This document shows positions 44,014 to 54,841 of a stretch of 64,000 nt of DNA, one piece after another. Made by a program: the position numbers and the translations under genes. Location: contig NZ_JALZWP010000001.1 in assembly GCF_023336755.1 (NCBI RefSeq), positions 203,959-267,958 on the forward strand. Reading direction: 5' to 3'. Under the pieces are notes generated by a model. The model searched no databases. It worked only from the letters and a program-made list of their open reading frames with translations, and had not been told where the DNA came from. The stretch's first letter is position 1. Each line of letters begins with the position of its first letter. This stretch comes from Roseinatronobacter domitianus. GTDB taxonomy: Bacteria; Pseudomonadota; Alphaproteobacteria; Rhodobacterales; Rhodobacteraceae.

Positions 44014-44703
44014 TTACTCCTGTTCAGATGCGAATTGCTTGGCTTGGTCGATCCAGCCATCGCGTTCGATGCGGCCTTTGAACGACAGCTTGTCATCCAT
44101 ATAGGCAATCTCTGCCGGACCCCAAGAGGCGATCTGGTCGAAATGGAACACGCCGTTTTCGTGCAGCAGACCTTCCAGCTTGGGACCAACGCCGGAAATC
44201 TTTTTCAGATCATCGGCTTTGCCGTCGCGGGCTTCGGTCAGCAGGTTGGCAGGGCGGGTGCCTTCGACTGCATCGGCCGCAGGGGCTGCGGCTTTCTTGC
44301 CGGGTTTGGGGCCAGGGGCGGCCGCTTCGATCGCAAAGCCCGATACCGAACCCGTGCCGATCGCCGCTTTCACGCCGGATGCATCCGCGCCAGAGGCCAG
44401 AATGTCGGTCACGCGCACAAGCGTCAGCTTCTGGCGGTGGCCCTTGGTGCGCTGCGAGCTGTGCTTGCGGCGACGCTTGACAAAATGGATGACTTTGTCG
44501 GCCTTGATCTGGTCGATCACTTCGGCCTGCACGCCTGCACCTTCAACGGTGGGCGTGCCGATGACGGGGCTGTCGCCGCCAACCATCAGAATTTCGTTGA
44601 ACTGGACGGTTTCGCCAGCTTGTGCGGCAATGCGTTCCACGCGCAGAACGTCACCCGCCTGCACCCGGTATTGCTTGCCACCTGTTTTCAGGACCGCGAA
44701 CAT
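44014..44703 (-). CDS. rplU: 50S ribosomal protein L21 with C-terminal helix-hairpin-helix extension
   Basis: 229 aa, about twice the usual L21 length. Residues 1-103 are L21 (MFAVLKTGGKQYRV, HFVKRRRKHSSQRTKGHRQKLT). A linker rich in Ala/Pro/Lys (about 130-165) leads to a tail resembling a helix-hairpin-helix domain: LKKISGVGPKLEGLLHENGVFHFDQIASWGP. Such fusions occur in alphaproteobacterial L21 genes. The tail could bind nucleic acid; its role is not established. AAGGA about 9 nt upstream supports ATG 44703 over 44712. Confidence 0.94.
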   Translation of the reverse strand: MFAVLKTGGKQYRVQAGDVLRVERIAAQAGETVQFNEILMVGGDSPVIGTPTVEGAGVQAEVIDQIKADKVIHFVKRRRKHSSQRTKGHRQKLTLVRVTDILASGADASGVKAAIGTGSVSGFAIEAAAPGPKPGKKAAAPAADAVEGTRPANLLTEARDGKADDLKKISGVGPKLEGLLHENGVFHFDQIASWGPAEIAYMDDKLSFKGRIERDGWIDQAKQFASEQE

Positions 44704-44839
44704 GTCGGTCATTCCTTGTCTGTCTGCCGCGCCCTGTGGCCCCTGCGGCTGGCGCAGGCGTTTGGTGCCGTCGGGCTGCGTGCCCCTTTTGGGGCATAGC
44801 CATAAGTCCGCGCGGACCGAATGCCCGAACGGAAGCTGC

Positions 44840-44868
44840 CTGATGCACCAGAGGGCGCGCTCTGTCAA
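44840..44868 (-). promoter_or_regulatory. Candidate promoter of rplU-rpmA
   Basis: On the minus strand TTGACA (44868-44863), a 17-nt spacer and CATCAG (44845-44840) lie about 140 nt upstream of rplU. A TGCCCC-TTTT-GGGGCA hairpin sits in the resulting leader (about 44784-44799). The -10 is weak, as is common in this order. Confidence 0.5.
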
Positions 44869-44953
44869 GCGCTCCCGGCGGTAGTTTCGCGGGGTGTTGC
44901 GTGCTGAGAGAACTGCGTTAGGCTGGGGGCTTGTCTTATCGGAGGAGAAGACC

Positions 44954-45556
44954 ATGACCCGCTTTGTTCCCATGACTGCCATCGCCTTGGCCTTTGCCGG
45001 GCCTGCGCTGGCTGAGAGCGTCAATATCACGCCCGATATGTCCGCTGTCACGGTCGAAACACCGTCCGGCGCGGTAGAGATTTCGCGCGTGCAGGACGAA
45101 TCGGCGGTGATAGAGGGGGAGTTCGCACGCATCGCGCGACCTTGCCCGGAATTTTGTATTCAGCCCATGACACCCGCCGAAGGTGTGCGCACCGTGGGTG
45201 AGCTGGAAGTGATGGACGCGCTGCAAGACCCCGGCACCTTGGTTGTCGATGGCCGCGTGCGCCCCGACTGGCAAACCGGCACGATCCCCGGCGCGATCAG
45301 CATGCCCTACACGGAAATGGCCGATCAGTTGCATGAACTGGGCTGCGAGCCGGATTTCGAGGGCTTTATCTGCGATGCCGATGTGGTGCCGAATCTGGTG
45401 ATGTTCTGCAACGGGCCGTGGTGCGGTCAATCGCCCGCTGCAATCCGGCGCATTATCGATGCGGGCTACCCGGTCGAAAAGATCGCCTATTATCGGTGGG
45501 GTATGCAGGGCTGGCGTATGTTGGGCCTGACGGTGGCCGGTGGCGCCGAGGGTTAA
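44954..45556 (+). CDS. Exported single-domain rhodanese-like protein
   Basis: 200 aa with signal peptide (MTRFVPMTAIALAFAGPALA). A rhodanese domain runs from about residue 80: LVVDGRVRPDWQTGTIPGAISMPYTEM, then the active-site loop MFCNGPWCGQSPAAIRRI with a Cys at about 156 and a second Cys five residues on. Two further cysteines (RPCPEFCIQPM) sit before the domain. It could act in periplasmic sulfur or redox chemistry. GGAGGAG 6-7 nt upstream fixes the start. Its stop overlaps by four bases the stop of the converging PilP-like gene. Confidence 0.85.
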   Translation: MTRFVPMTAIALAFAGPALAESVNITPDMSAVTVETPSGAVEISRVQDESAVIEGEFARIARPCPEFCIQPMTPAEGVRTVGELEVMDALQDPGTLVVDGRVRPDWQTGTIPGAISMPYTEMADQLHELGCEPDFEGFICDADVVPNLVMFCNGPWCGQSPAAIRRIIDAGYPVEKIAYYRWGMQGWRMLGLTVAGGAEG

Positions 45557-46137
45557 CCCCCCAGCACCAGCGCGCTGGACGTGTTGTCAGGGCGCAGCAT
45601 GTAAAGTTTGCGCGCGCCGATCGTGGCCACGGTGGCATCTTGCAACGTGTCGCCTTCTTGCACGCGCAGGATGCGCCCGCCGGGTAAGCGCACAAGCGCA
45701 TGGCGCACGCCGTCAGCTTCGACAACGGCGATCAGGTTCATTTCATCCAGCGGGATGGCATTGGGCAAGGTCGCCACATCCTGCACCGTCTGGCCCGGCG
45801 GCAGGCTGTAGGTTCGATGTGTCGGAGCATCCGCCATACTGAGCGGCAAGGGTGCAAAGGCCACACGCAGGATAGGGCGCGCGGGTGGCGCTGCTTCTGA
45901 CGGTGGGTCTTGTGGCGATGGCGCTGCCGTTACCATTGGCAAGGCGGGTTCGGGGCAAGTGGCGCCCGGCCCGGCACAAGGGCCGACCAGCGCCGCCGCT
46001 GCGTAAAGCGCGCCCAAGGTCAGTGTAACGCAGAGCGGCACCTGCCACAGCCAAGCGCGGGCAGGTGCGGGTGATACCGGGCGCAGATGCTCCGGCAGGG
46101 GGTGCGAAATCTGTCGCATAGGGCGGCGGGCTTTCAT
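45553..46137 (-). CDS. Single-pass membrane protein with PilP/GspC-like C-terminus
   Basis: 194 aa. One membrane helix at about residues 32-52 (VPLCVTLTLGALYAAAALVGP) is followed by a proline/alanine-rich linker. The compact C-terminal domain reads LNLIAVVEADGVRHALVRLPGGRILRVQEGDTLQDATVATIGARKLYML. The last part resembles the small beta domain of PilP and the HR domain of GspC, which connect inner-membrane machines to secretins. No pilus or type II secretion gene is nearby, so the role is open. Confidence 0.65.
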   Translation of the reverse strand: MKARRPMRQISHPLPEHLRPVSPAPARAWLWQVPLCVTLTLGALYAAAALVGPCAGPGATCPEPALPMVTAAPSPQDPPSEAAPPARPILRVAFAPLPLSMADAPTHRTYSLPPGQTVQDVATLPNAIPLDEMNLIAVVEADGVRHALVRLPGGRILRVQEGDTLQDATVATIGARKLYMLRPDNTSSALVLGG

Positions 46138-46220
46138 GGTGCAAACGTAGTATAGATCATGCGTCTGTGCGAGAGCCTGAAGTGTAACAGCCGTGGGTTA
46201 CGAATGCATGAAGCTGGGCG

Positions 46221-47141
46221 TTAATAGCCGTTATGGCGTGAGACCTCGTGCAAGAGCGGTTGCCCGCGCTCGACCCGCGCGATATTCGCCGCGATCACGT
46301 CGGATGCCGTTTCGGTTCGCGTGGCCGCCGCGATATGCGGGGTCACGGTCACATTCGGGTGGTGCCAGAACGGATGATTTTCGGGCAAAGGTTCGGTGCG
46401 GAACACATCAAGCGTGGCGGCGGCAATTTGGCCTTGGTCCAGCGCGGCCAGAAGTGCCGCATCATCAATCGCTGTCCCGCGTCCCGGATTGATGATCCGT
46501 GCGCCGCGCGGCAGGTGCGCCAGCGTCGTTGCGTTCAGAATGTTGGTTGTGGCCGGCGTGTCGGGCAGAAGGGTGACAAGGATGTCCGAGCGCGCCAGCA
46601 CGGCGCGCAGCCCCTCTGGCCCGCTATGGCAGGCGATGCCCTCAAGCTGGCGGGGGCTGCGCGACCAGCCCGCCACGTCAAACCCCAACGCTCTTAAAGC
46701 CCCGGCACAGGCACGGCCCAATTCGCCCAGTCCAAGAAAGCCAACGCAGCGATCCTGCGCCAGCGGCGGCACAACCGGCGTCCATGATGTGGCGGGCTTA
46801 TCCAGTGCCAGATGATAGCGCAACACATGCCCCACGACATATTCGACCATGCCTTGTGTCAGGCTGGGGTCGACCATGCGCGCCAAGGGCTGCGTCAGGG
46901 TCGCGTTGCCGACAATGCGCTCAACCCCGGCCCACAGGCTTAGAACGGCGCGGCAGTTGGTAAAGGGCGTGAAATCCTGCAACGGGCTGGACGGGGCGTA
47001 GACGATGTAATCCACCGTCTGGGCGGGCGCATCGGTTACAAGCTGCGCGTCCAGCCCCTGTTTTGCGATGGCCGCGCGCAAAGGCGCGTCATAATCTTCG
47101 AATACACCATCCCCGGCGGCCAGCAGAACAGTCAGAGTCAT
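46221..47141 (-). CDS. ghrA: Glyoxylate/hydroxypyruvate reductase A-like D-2-hydroxyacid dehydrogenase
   Basis: 306 aa. The NAD(P)-binding motif is GFLGLGELGRACAGALRALGF (about 140-160), followed by WSRSPR, which favours NADP. Catalytic Arg (INPGRGTAID), Glu (FRTEPLPENHPFW) and His (VTPHIAAATR) are in the usual order. It reduces glyoxylate or hydroxypyruvate. ATG 47141 overlaps the rodA stop (ATGA), so the gene is the last member of the rod-shape operon though unrelated in function. Confidence 0.88.
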   Translation of the reverse strand: MTLTVLLAAGDGVFEDYDAPLRAAIAKQGLDAQLVTDAPAQTVDYIVYAPSSPLQDFTPFTNCRAVLSLWAGVERIVGNATLTQPLARMVDPSLTQGMVEYVVGHVLRYHLALDKPATSWTPVVPPLAQDRCVGFLGLGELGRACAGALRALGFDVAGWSRSPRQLEGIACHSGPEGLRAVLARSDILVTLLPDTPATTNILNATTLAHLPRGARIINPGRGTAIDDAALLAALDQGQIAAATLDVFRTEPLPENHPFWHHPNVTVTPHIAAATRTETASDVIAANIARVERGQPLLHEVSRHNGY

Positions 47142-48286
47142 GTCGGCAACCTTGGGCGGTGGATATGGGCAGATTGCAGCAATCCGAAGCCGCCCATCAG
47201 CACCAGCATGGCAGAGCCGCCATAGCTGACCAGCGGCAAGGGCACGCCGACCACGGGCGCAAGCCCCATGACCATTGCGGTATTCACGGCAAAATACAGG
47301 AAGAAATTGGCCGTCACCCCCACAGCAAGCAGGGCCGCAAAACGGTTCGACGTGCGCAGCACCGTCACAAGGCAGAAGCCAAGGATCATCACATAGAGGA
47401 CCAGAAGCGATCCGGCCCCGATAAAGCCGAATTCCTCGGCCAAGGTGGTGAAGATGAAATCGGTCTGCTTTTCGGGCAAGAAGTTCAGCCGCGATTGCGT
47501 GCCTTCCATAAAGCCGCGTCCGGACCAACCACCTGACCCCAGCGCGATCATGGCTTGGTTAATGTGGTAGCCCGCGCCCAGCGGGTCGAGCGTGGGGTCC
47601 AGAAACGCATCGATCCGGCGATACTGGTAGTCTTTCAGCAGTTGCCAGTCCGTGCCGCGAGAGGTGAACACGGCCACAACCAGGCCCACGAAAGACCCGA
47701 TAACCCCGGCGAAATACCCCCAATGCACGCCCGCGGCGAAGATCACGGCGCCGCCTGCAGCCGCGATAAGCAAAGCCGTGCCCAGATCGGGCTGGCGCAC
47801 CACAAGAAAGACCGGCAGCAAGACAATGACCGCCGCGCCCAGAACGAACACGGGGCGCGAGATTTTCTTGATGTCGACCCAGTCGAAATAGGCGGCGAGC
47901 GCCATGATTGTCGTGATCTTGGCCAGTTCCGACGGTTGCAGGCGCAGCGGCCCGATCTCCAGCCAGCGCTGCGCCCCCATGCCGACCGACCCGAAGAATT
48001 CGACCCCCAACAGCAGAATGGTGGTCAGCCCATAGGCCAACCCGGATACAGAGCGCCAGAACCAGATCGGCACCATGGCAACCACGAGCATCACAACCAG
48101 CCCGACGCCAAAACGCTGCATCTGCGGTTCCATCCACGGGCGCGCATTGCCTGCCGCCACCGAATACAGCATCACGAAACCATAACATGCGACCGCGATC
48201 AGCAGCACCACCAGCGGCCAATTCATGTAAAGCACCTTGGCCATACCCTTGGGCATGCGTTGGGTGTTGTATTCAAGGTAGCTCAT
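47138..48286 (-). CDS. rodA: Rod-shape-determining protein RodA (SEDS glycosyltransferase)
   Basis: 382 aa with about ten membrane segments. Family motifs include WLEIGPLRLQPSELAKI, QPDLGTALLIAAAG and, near the C-terminus, VPLPLVSYGGSAMLVLM. RodA polymerises glycan from lipid II together with PBP2 (mrdA) in the elongasome. ATGA overlap with the mrdA stop and with the ghrA start shows tight coupling. Confidence 0.95.
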   Translation of the reverse strand: MSYLEYNTQRMPKGMAKVLYMNWPLVVLLIAVACYGFVMLYSVAAGNARPWMEPQMQRFGVGLVVMLVVAMVPIWFWRSVSGLAYGLTTILLLGVEFFGSVGMGAQRWLEIGPLRLQPSELAKITTIMALAAYFDWVDIKKISRPVFVLGAAVIVLLPVFLVVRQPDLGTALLIAAAGGAVIFAAGVHWGYFAGVIGSFVGLVVAVFTSRGTDWQLLKDYQYRRIDAFLDPTLDPLGAGYHINQAMIALGSGGWSGRGFMEGTQSRLNFLPEKQTDFIFTTLAEEFGFIGAGSLLVLYVMILGFCLVTVLRTSNRFAALLAVGVTANFFLYFAVNTAMVMGLAPVVGVPLPLVSYGGSAMLVLMGGFGLLQSAHIHRPRLPT

Positions 48287-50220
48287 GCGCGGCTTACCCG
48301 GAAAGAGCCCAGATCGCGCAGCCGGTCTTTCAGGGCTTCTTGTTCGGCATTGATGCGGTTGCGCTGCGATGTCGGGTAAGCGCCAAGCGGGGGACGTCCC
48401 TCATTCAGCGCGGCAAGCAGAATATCGCGCCCAATGGGGGCGGCTGCCGTGGACCCGCCGCCCCCATGTTCGACAATGACGGCCACGGCCACACGCGGAT
48501 TGTCGATCGGCGCGTAATTCACGAACAGCGCATGGTTGCGCCGGTTCCAGGGCAGATCTTCCTGCCGTCGGATTCCGGCGTCACGCTCGGCTTGGGTGAT
48601 GCGGAATACCTGGCTGGTGCCGGTCTTGCCAGCCATCGCCATCGTTGGCTCTACCACGCGAGAGGAATAGGCCGTGCCGCGCCGGTCATTGACGGTTTGC
48701 ACCATGCCACGGCGCACCATCTCCAGCCATTCAGGGCGCAAATCAAGACTTGCGGCTTGCGGTATCGCGCGTTCCAGCGGGTCGCGCAGCAAGCGCGGCA
48801 ACACCGCGCGATTGCTCGCCAGACGCGCTGTCATGATCGCCAGTTGCAAAGGCGTGGTCAGCACATAGCCTTGCCCGATAGAGACATTGACCGTGTCACC
48901 AATGCGCCAAGCGGCATCGCGGGTGCGCGTCTTCCACTCACGCGAGGGGTTCAGGCCGGACGCGACAGAGGTCATTGGCAGGTCGTAACGCTCGCCAAGC
49001 CCAAGACGTTCTGCCATGGCGTTGATGCGGTCAATCCCGCAACGCTGCGACATTTCATAGAAATAGACGTCACAGCTTTCCGACAGCGCCGATACAAGGT
49101 CCATCTGCCCGTGGCCGCTGCGCTTCCAACAATGAAACCGGTTGCCCGACACGTCCATATGGCCGGGGCAGTAGACGCGCTCGCGACCATCGGTTTCGGC
49201 GGCGTCCAGCGCTGCCAGCGCCGTGACCATCTTGAAGGTTGAGCCCGGCGGATACATGCCCTGCACGCATTTATTGACCAACGGGCGGAAATCATTTTCC
49301 AGCAGAGCATTGTAGTTCGTCCTGGAAATGCCGCGCACGAACATGTTGGCGTCATAGCTGGGCGCAGAGGCCGAGGCGAGGATGTCGCCGGTCGGAATGT
49401 CGATGACCACCGCGGCTGCGCTTTGCCCCGCAAGCCGTTCCAGCGCGTAATTCTGCAAACGTGCGTCAATGGTCAGGTGCAGGGTTTCGCCCGGTTCTCC
49501 CTCGATCCGGTCCAGCTCGCGCATGACCCGACCGACCGAGTTCACCTCGACACGTTGCGATCCGGCCTTGCCACGCAGACGCGCTTCCACCTCGCGCTCG
49601 ACCCCGCTTTTGCCGATCTGGAAGCGCGGGATCATCAGCACCGGATCTGGGCTTTCCTCGCGCGCAAGATCACGGTCCGAGACAGGGCCGACATAACCAA
49701 CCACATGCGCCATATCGGCCATCAGCGGATAAGCGCGCGACAGCCCCATCTCTGGCGTGACGCCGGGCAGGGCCGGGGCATTGGCGGCAACGCGGCTTAT
49801 CTCTTCCCAGCTCAGCCGCTCTGCGACCGTGACCGGCACGAAGGGACGGTTGCGCAGCATATCCTCGCGGGCGCGCTCGACCATCTCGTCCTCCAGCCCG
49901 ATCAAGCGTTGCAGCCGGTCCAGAACAAGGTCGATATCGCCCGCATCATCGCGGGTCATGACCACGCGGTAATTCTGCTCATTCCCGGCCAGCAGCACGC
50001 CGTTGCGATCGTGGATCGGGCCACGCGTAGGCGGCAACAGCCGCAGGTTGATGCGGTTTTCCTCTGCCAGCAGGCGAAAGGCGTCGGCCTGTTCCAGTTG
50101 CATATCACGCAGCCGCCAGAGCAGCGTGCCCGTAACCGCCAGTTGTAGCGCACCAAGACCAAGCGCCCGGCGTGTAATCACCCGGCGACTCTGTTCCTTG
50201 TCACGGTCGGTGCGTTTCAC
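48283..50220 (-). CDS. mrdA: Penicillin-binding protein 2 (peptidoglycan transpeptidase)
   Basis: 645 aa. An N-terminal anchor (about 20-40: LGLGALQLAVTGTLLW) is followed by the pedestal domain, then the transpeptidase domain with the catalytic serine in GSTFKM at about residue 326, a SxN-type motif and MAGKTGTSQVF (KTG) at about 540. It cross-links peptidoglycan during lateral growth with RodA. The start is GTG at 50220, overlapping the mreD stop as GTGA. Confidence 0.95.
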   Translation of the reverse strand: MKRTDRDKEQSRRVITRRALGLGALQLAVTGTLLWRLRDMQLEQADAFRLLAEENRINLRLLPPTRGPIHDRNGVLLAGNEQNYRVVMTRDDAGDIDLVLDRLQRLIGLEDEMVERAREDMLRNRPFVPVTVAERLSWEEISRVAANAPALPGVTPEMGLSRAYPLMADMAHVVGYVGPVSDRDLAREESPDPVLMIPRFQIGKSGVEREVEARLRGKAGSQRVEVNSVGRVMRELDRIEGEPGETLHLTIDARLQNYALERLAGQSAAAVVIDIPTGDILASASAPSYDANMFVRGISRTNYNALLENDFRPLVNKCVQGMYPPGSTFKMVTALAALDAAETDGRERVYCPGHMDVSGNRFHCWKRSGHGQMDLVSALSESCDVYFYEMSQRCGIDRINAMAERLGLGERYDLPMTSVASGLNPSREWKTRTRDAAWRIGDTVNVSIGQGYVLTTPLQLAIMTARLASNRAVLPRLLRDPLERAIPQAASLDLRPEWLEMVRRGMVQTVNDRRGTAYSSRVVEPTMAMAGKTGTSQVFRITQAERDAGIRRQEDLPWNRRNHALFVNYAPIDNPRVAVAVIVEHGGGGSTAAAPIGRDILLAALNEGRPPLGAYPTSQRNRINAEQEALKDRLRDLGSFRVSRA

Positions 50221-50795
50221 AGTTTCTGCCCCAGATCATCGACTTCGCCGGTGGCGGGTTTGCGCAGGCTCAGCCCGAAATGCAGCCCCGCCGCCACCAG
50301 CGGGTATGTGGCGACAGTGCCGACAAACTGCGCAAGGCTCAAGCCAAGTGGCGCTTGCGGCACCATCACAATTCCGAGCATCATACGGTTCAGCAAGAAC
50401 ATGCCCAGCATAAGAGCCGCTATCAACGCATATTCCAGCAAGAAGGACAATCCGCGCAAGGTCGGGTTGCGTTGGCGCAGAAATTCTGTCGCCCCCAGCA
50501 CGATCAGCGCCCATAATCCGGGCGGGCGCATCATCAGGATGTCTTCGAAAAAGATGTAACCTGCGATCAATGGCGCGGGTAGCAGGTCGGGTCGGCGCAC
50601 CACCCACGCCAAGCATAGGGCCAGCATCAGGTCGGGGGTAGGCCATGTCGCAAGGCTGAGGCTTGTATCACCGGGCACGCGACTGGCATCACCCAAGCCC
50701 TGCAATGGCAATAAGCGAAACAACCAGATCAATGCGCCGATGCCAAGGAACAGCGCAACATACCAGAGCCGGCTAGAGAGGCTCCGCTCAGCCAT
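50217..50795 (-). CDS. mreD: Rod-shape-determining protein MreD
   Basis: 192 aa with five to six membrane helices (WYVALFLGIGALIWLF, LMLALCLAWVVRRPDLLPAPLIAGYIFF, ALIAALMLGMFLLNRMM). Position between mreC and mrdA identifies it, since MreD sequences are poorly conserved. ATG 50795 overlaps the end of mreC by 8 nt. Confidence 0.88.
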   Translation of the reverse strand: MAERSLSSRLWYVALFLGIGALIWLFRLLPLQGLGDASRVPGDTSLSLATWPTPDLMLALCLAWVVRRPDLLPAPLIAGYIFFEDILMMRPPGLWALIVLGATEFLRQRNPTLRGLSFLLEYALIAALMLGMFLLNRMMLGIVMVPQAPLGLSLAQFVGTVATYPLVAAGLHFGLSLRKPATGEVDDLGQKL

Positions 50796-51777
50796 CGGTC
50801 CGGGCCGCGTCGGGGACGGGGGCAAGGGGGGGCGCAATATTTGGCGTCACAATGCCGGTCACGGATGGTGTTTCACCCTCGGGTCCGGGCGTTTCGGGCG
50901 CGCTATCGACTTCGGGGGGCAGGATCAATTCGCCGGTCGAGGTGATCTCTTCCAGCGGGCGCGACCGCAGGACGCGCAGAAATTCCAACCGCCCATAATC
51001 CGCAGCCAGACGCACCCGCAAACGGCGGTCGCGGGACAACACCACTTCGCCCACCAGCAGCCCGGCGGGAAACACGCCGCCATCGTCGGAACTCACCACC
51101 CGGTCGCCGGGGCGCAGGTCGTCAGGGTCTTCGACAAAATCCAGAAGCGGGAAGGCGCTGTTGTCGCCCGACAGCATGGCGCGTTGCCCAGAGGGTTGCA
51201 CCACCACCGGCACGCGGCTGGCGCTGTCGGTCAGCAACACAACCCGTGATGTGCGTTGCCCCACGCCGGCAATGCGACCGGCAAGGCCAAGCCCGTCCAT
51301 CACTGCCCAGCCATCAATCAGCCCGTCGCGCGCGCCTACGTTCAGCAGCACCGAATTGCGGAAGGGAGAGCCGCTATCGGCCATGACGACACCGGTAACA
51401 TGGGTCAGTTGCGGGTCAAGCCGCACTTGGTTCAAATCCAGCAACTCTGCATTGCGCTGTTCCAGTTGCAAGGCCGCCTCGCGCCAAGCGCGCATCTGTT
51501 GCAATTCGCGGCGAAGCTGTTGGTTCTGCTCCATGATCCGGGCATAGGACCGGAAATCATCCAGCAGCGCCGTGGCCTGTGTGACAGGGGCAATCGCCCA
51601 ATCGAAGGAGGGCACTACAGTGTCAATCACGGCCATACGAAAACGCTCAACGCGTGGGCTGTCGATGCGCCAGACCAGAAATACCGCAATCAAGACAACA
51701 GCAAGCAAGCCGACGAAGATGCGTCGTAACGGCCGTGCGTACTCTGTGTCTGTCTGGCGTTCGCTGGCCAAGGCCAA
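50788..51777 (-). CDS. mreC: Rod-shape-determining protein MreC
   Basis: 329 aa. It has one membrane helix (IFVGLLAVVLIAVFLVW), a coiled coil with repeated Gln/Leu/Arg (MEQNQQLRRELQQMRAWREAALQLEQRNAELLDL, about 80-115), and the periplasmic double beta-barrel (VTGVVMADSGSPFRNSVLLNVGARDGL). A Pro/Glu-rich tail ends the protein. It bridges MreB to the wall synthases. No ATG is available; TTG 51777 with AGGTAGG upstream is the likely start. Confidence 0.92.
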   Translation of the reverse strand: MALASERQTDTEYARPLRRIFVGLLAVVLIAVFLVWRIDSPRVERFRMAVIDTVVPSFDWAIAPVTQATALLDDFRSYARIMEQNQQLRRELQQMRAWREAALQLEQRNAELLDLNQVRLDPQLTHVTGVVMADSGSPFRNSVLLNVGARDGLIDGWAVMDGLGLAGRIAGVGQRTSRVVLLTDSASRVPVVVQPSGQRAMLSGDNSAFPLLDFVEDPDDLRPGDRVVSSDDGGVFPAGLLVGEVVLSRDRRLRVRLAADYGRLEFLRVLRSRPLEEITSTGELILPPEVDSAPETPGPEGETPSVTGIVTPNIAPPLAPVPDAARTDG

Positions 51778-51787
51778 GCCCTACCTG

Positions 51788-54192
<2,405 letters not shown>

Positions 54193-54200
<8 letters not shown>

Positions 54201-54648
54201 GGCGGGCCTTGATTGCTGCTCCGGCCTTGGCAAAATCCATCTCGCCCGCATGGCGGGTTTTCAATACCCCCATGACGCGGCCAATATCGCGCACGCTGGC
54301 GGCGTTGGTTTCTGTCACAGCTGCCTCTACTGCGGCGGCGATTTCGTCGTCGGTCATCTGGCGCGGCAGGAAATCCTCGATAACGGCGATCTCTGCGGTT
54401 TCCTTCTCGGCCAGGTCCAGACGTGCGGCTTCTTCATAGGCGCGCGCCGATTCGCGGCGTTGCTTGACCATCCGGGTCAGCACCGTGATGATCTCTGCAT
54501 CCGACACCTCTGGCGCACCCTCGCCGCGGGCCACGATGTCGCGGTCCTTGATGGCGGCGTTTATCAGCCGCAACGCGGCAAGGCGCTCTGTATCGCGCGC
54601 TTTCATGGCTGTTTTCAGCGCGTTAGAGATCTTGTCCCGCATGGACAT
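54193..54648 (-). CDS. GatB/YqeY domain protein
   Basis: 151 aa, helical. MRDKISNALKTAMKARDTERLAALRLINAAIKDRDI at the start and IEDFLPRQMTDDEIAAAVEAAV in the middle are YqeY signatures. The C-terminal half resembles the tail domain of GatB, which binds tRNA in the amidotransferase. The stand-alone protein's role is unclear. AGAGGA 6 nt upstream supports ATG 54648. It diverges from carA and overlaps the epimerase gene. Confidence 0.88.
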
Positions 54649-54778
54649 GGGCGGTCCTCTTTTCATGGTCGGTTCTGCAAAGGCCACATACTAGGCAAGC
54701 AGAGCGAGCACGGCAATGCCAATTAAAACTTCATGAAAACATAGCCTTGTGCGTATTTTCACTTCGGGCCGGTTTCGC

Positions 54779-54807
54779 TTGATTCTTTTGGTCCGGCCCC
54801 ATAGTTT
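54779..54807 (+). promoter_or_regulatory. Candidate promoter of carA
   Basis: TTGATT (54779-54784), a 17-nt spacer and TAGTTT (54802-54807) predict transcription start near 54814, 28 nt before the carA ATG. Confidence 0.5.
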
Positions 54808-54841
54808 GCGCCAAATTCAGCCAGCCCGGAGTCGTTTCGCA

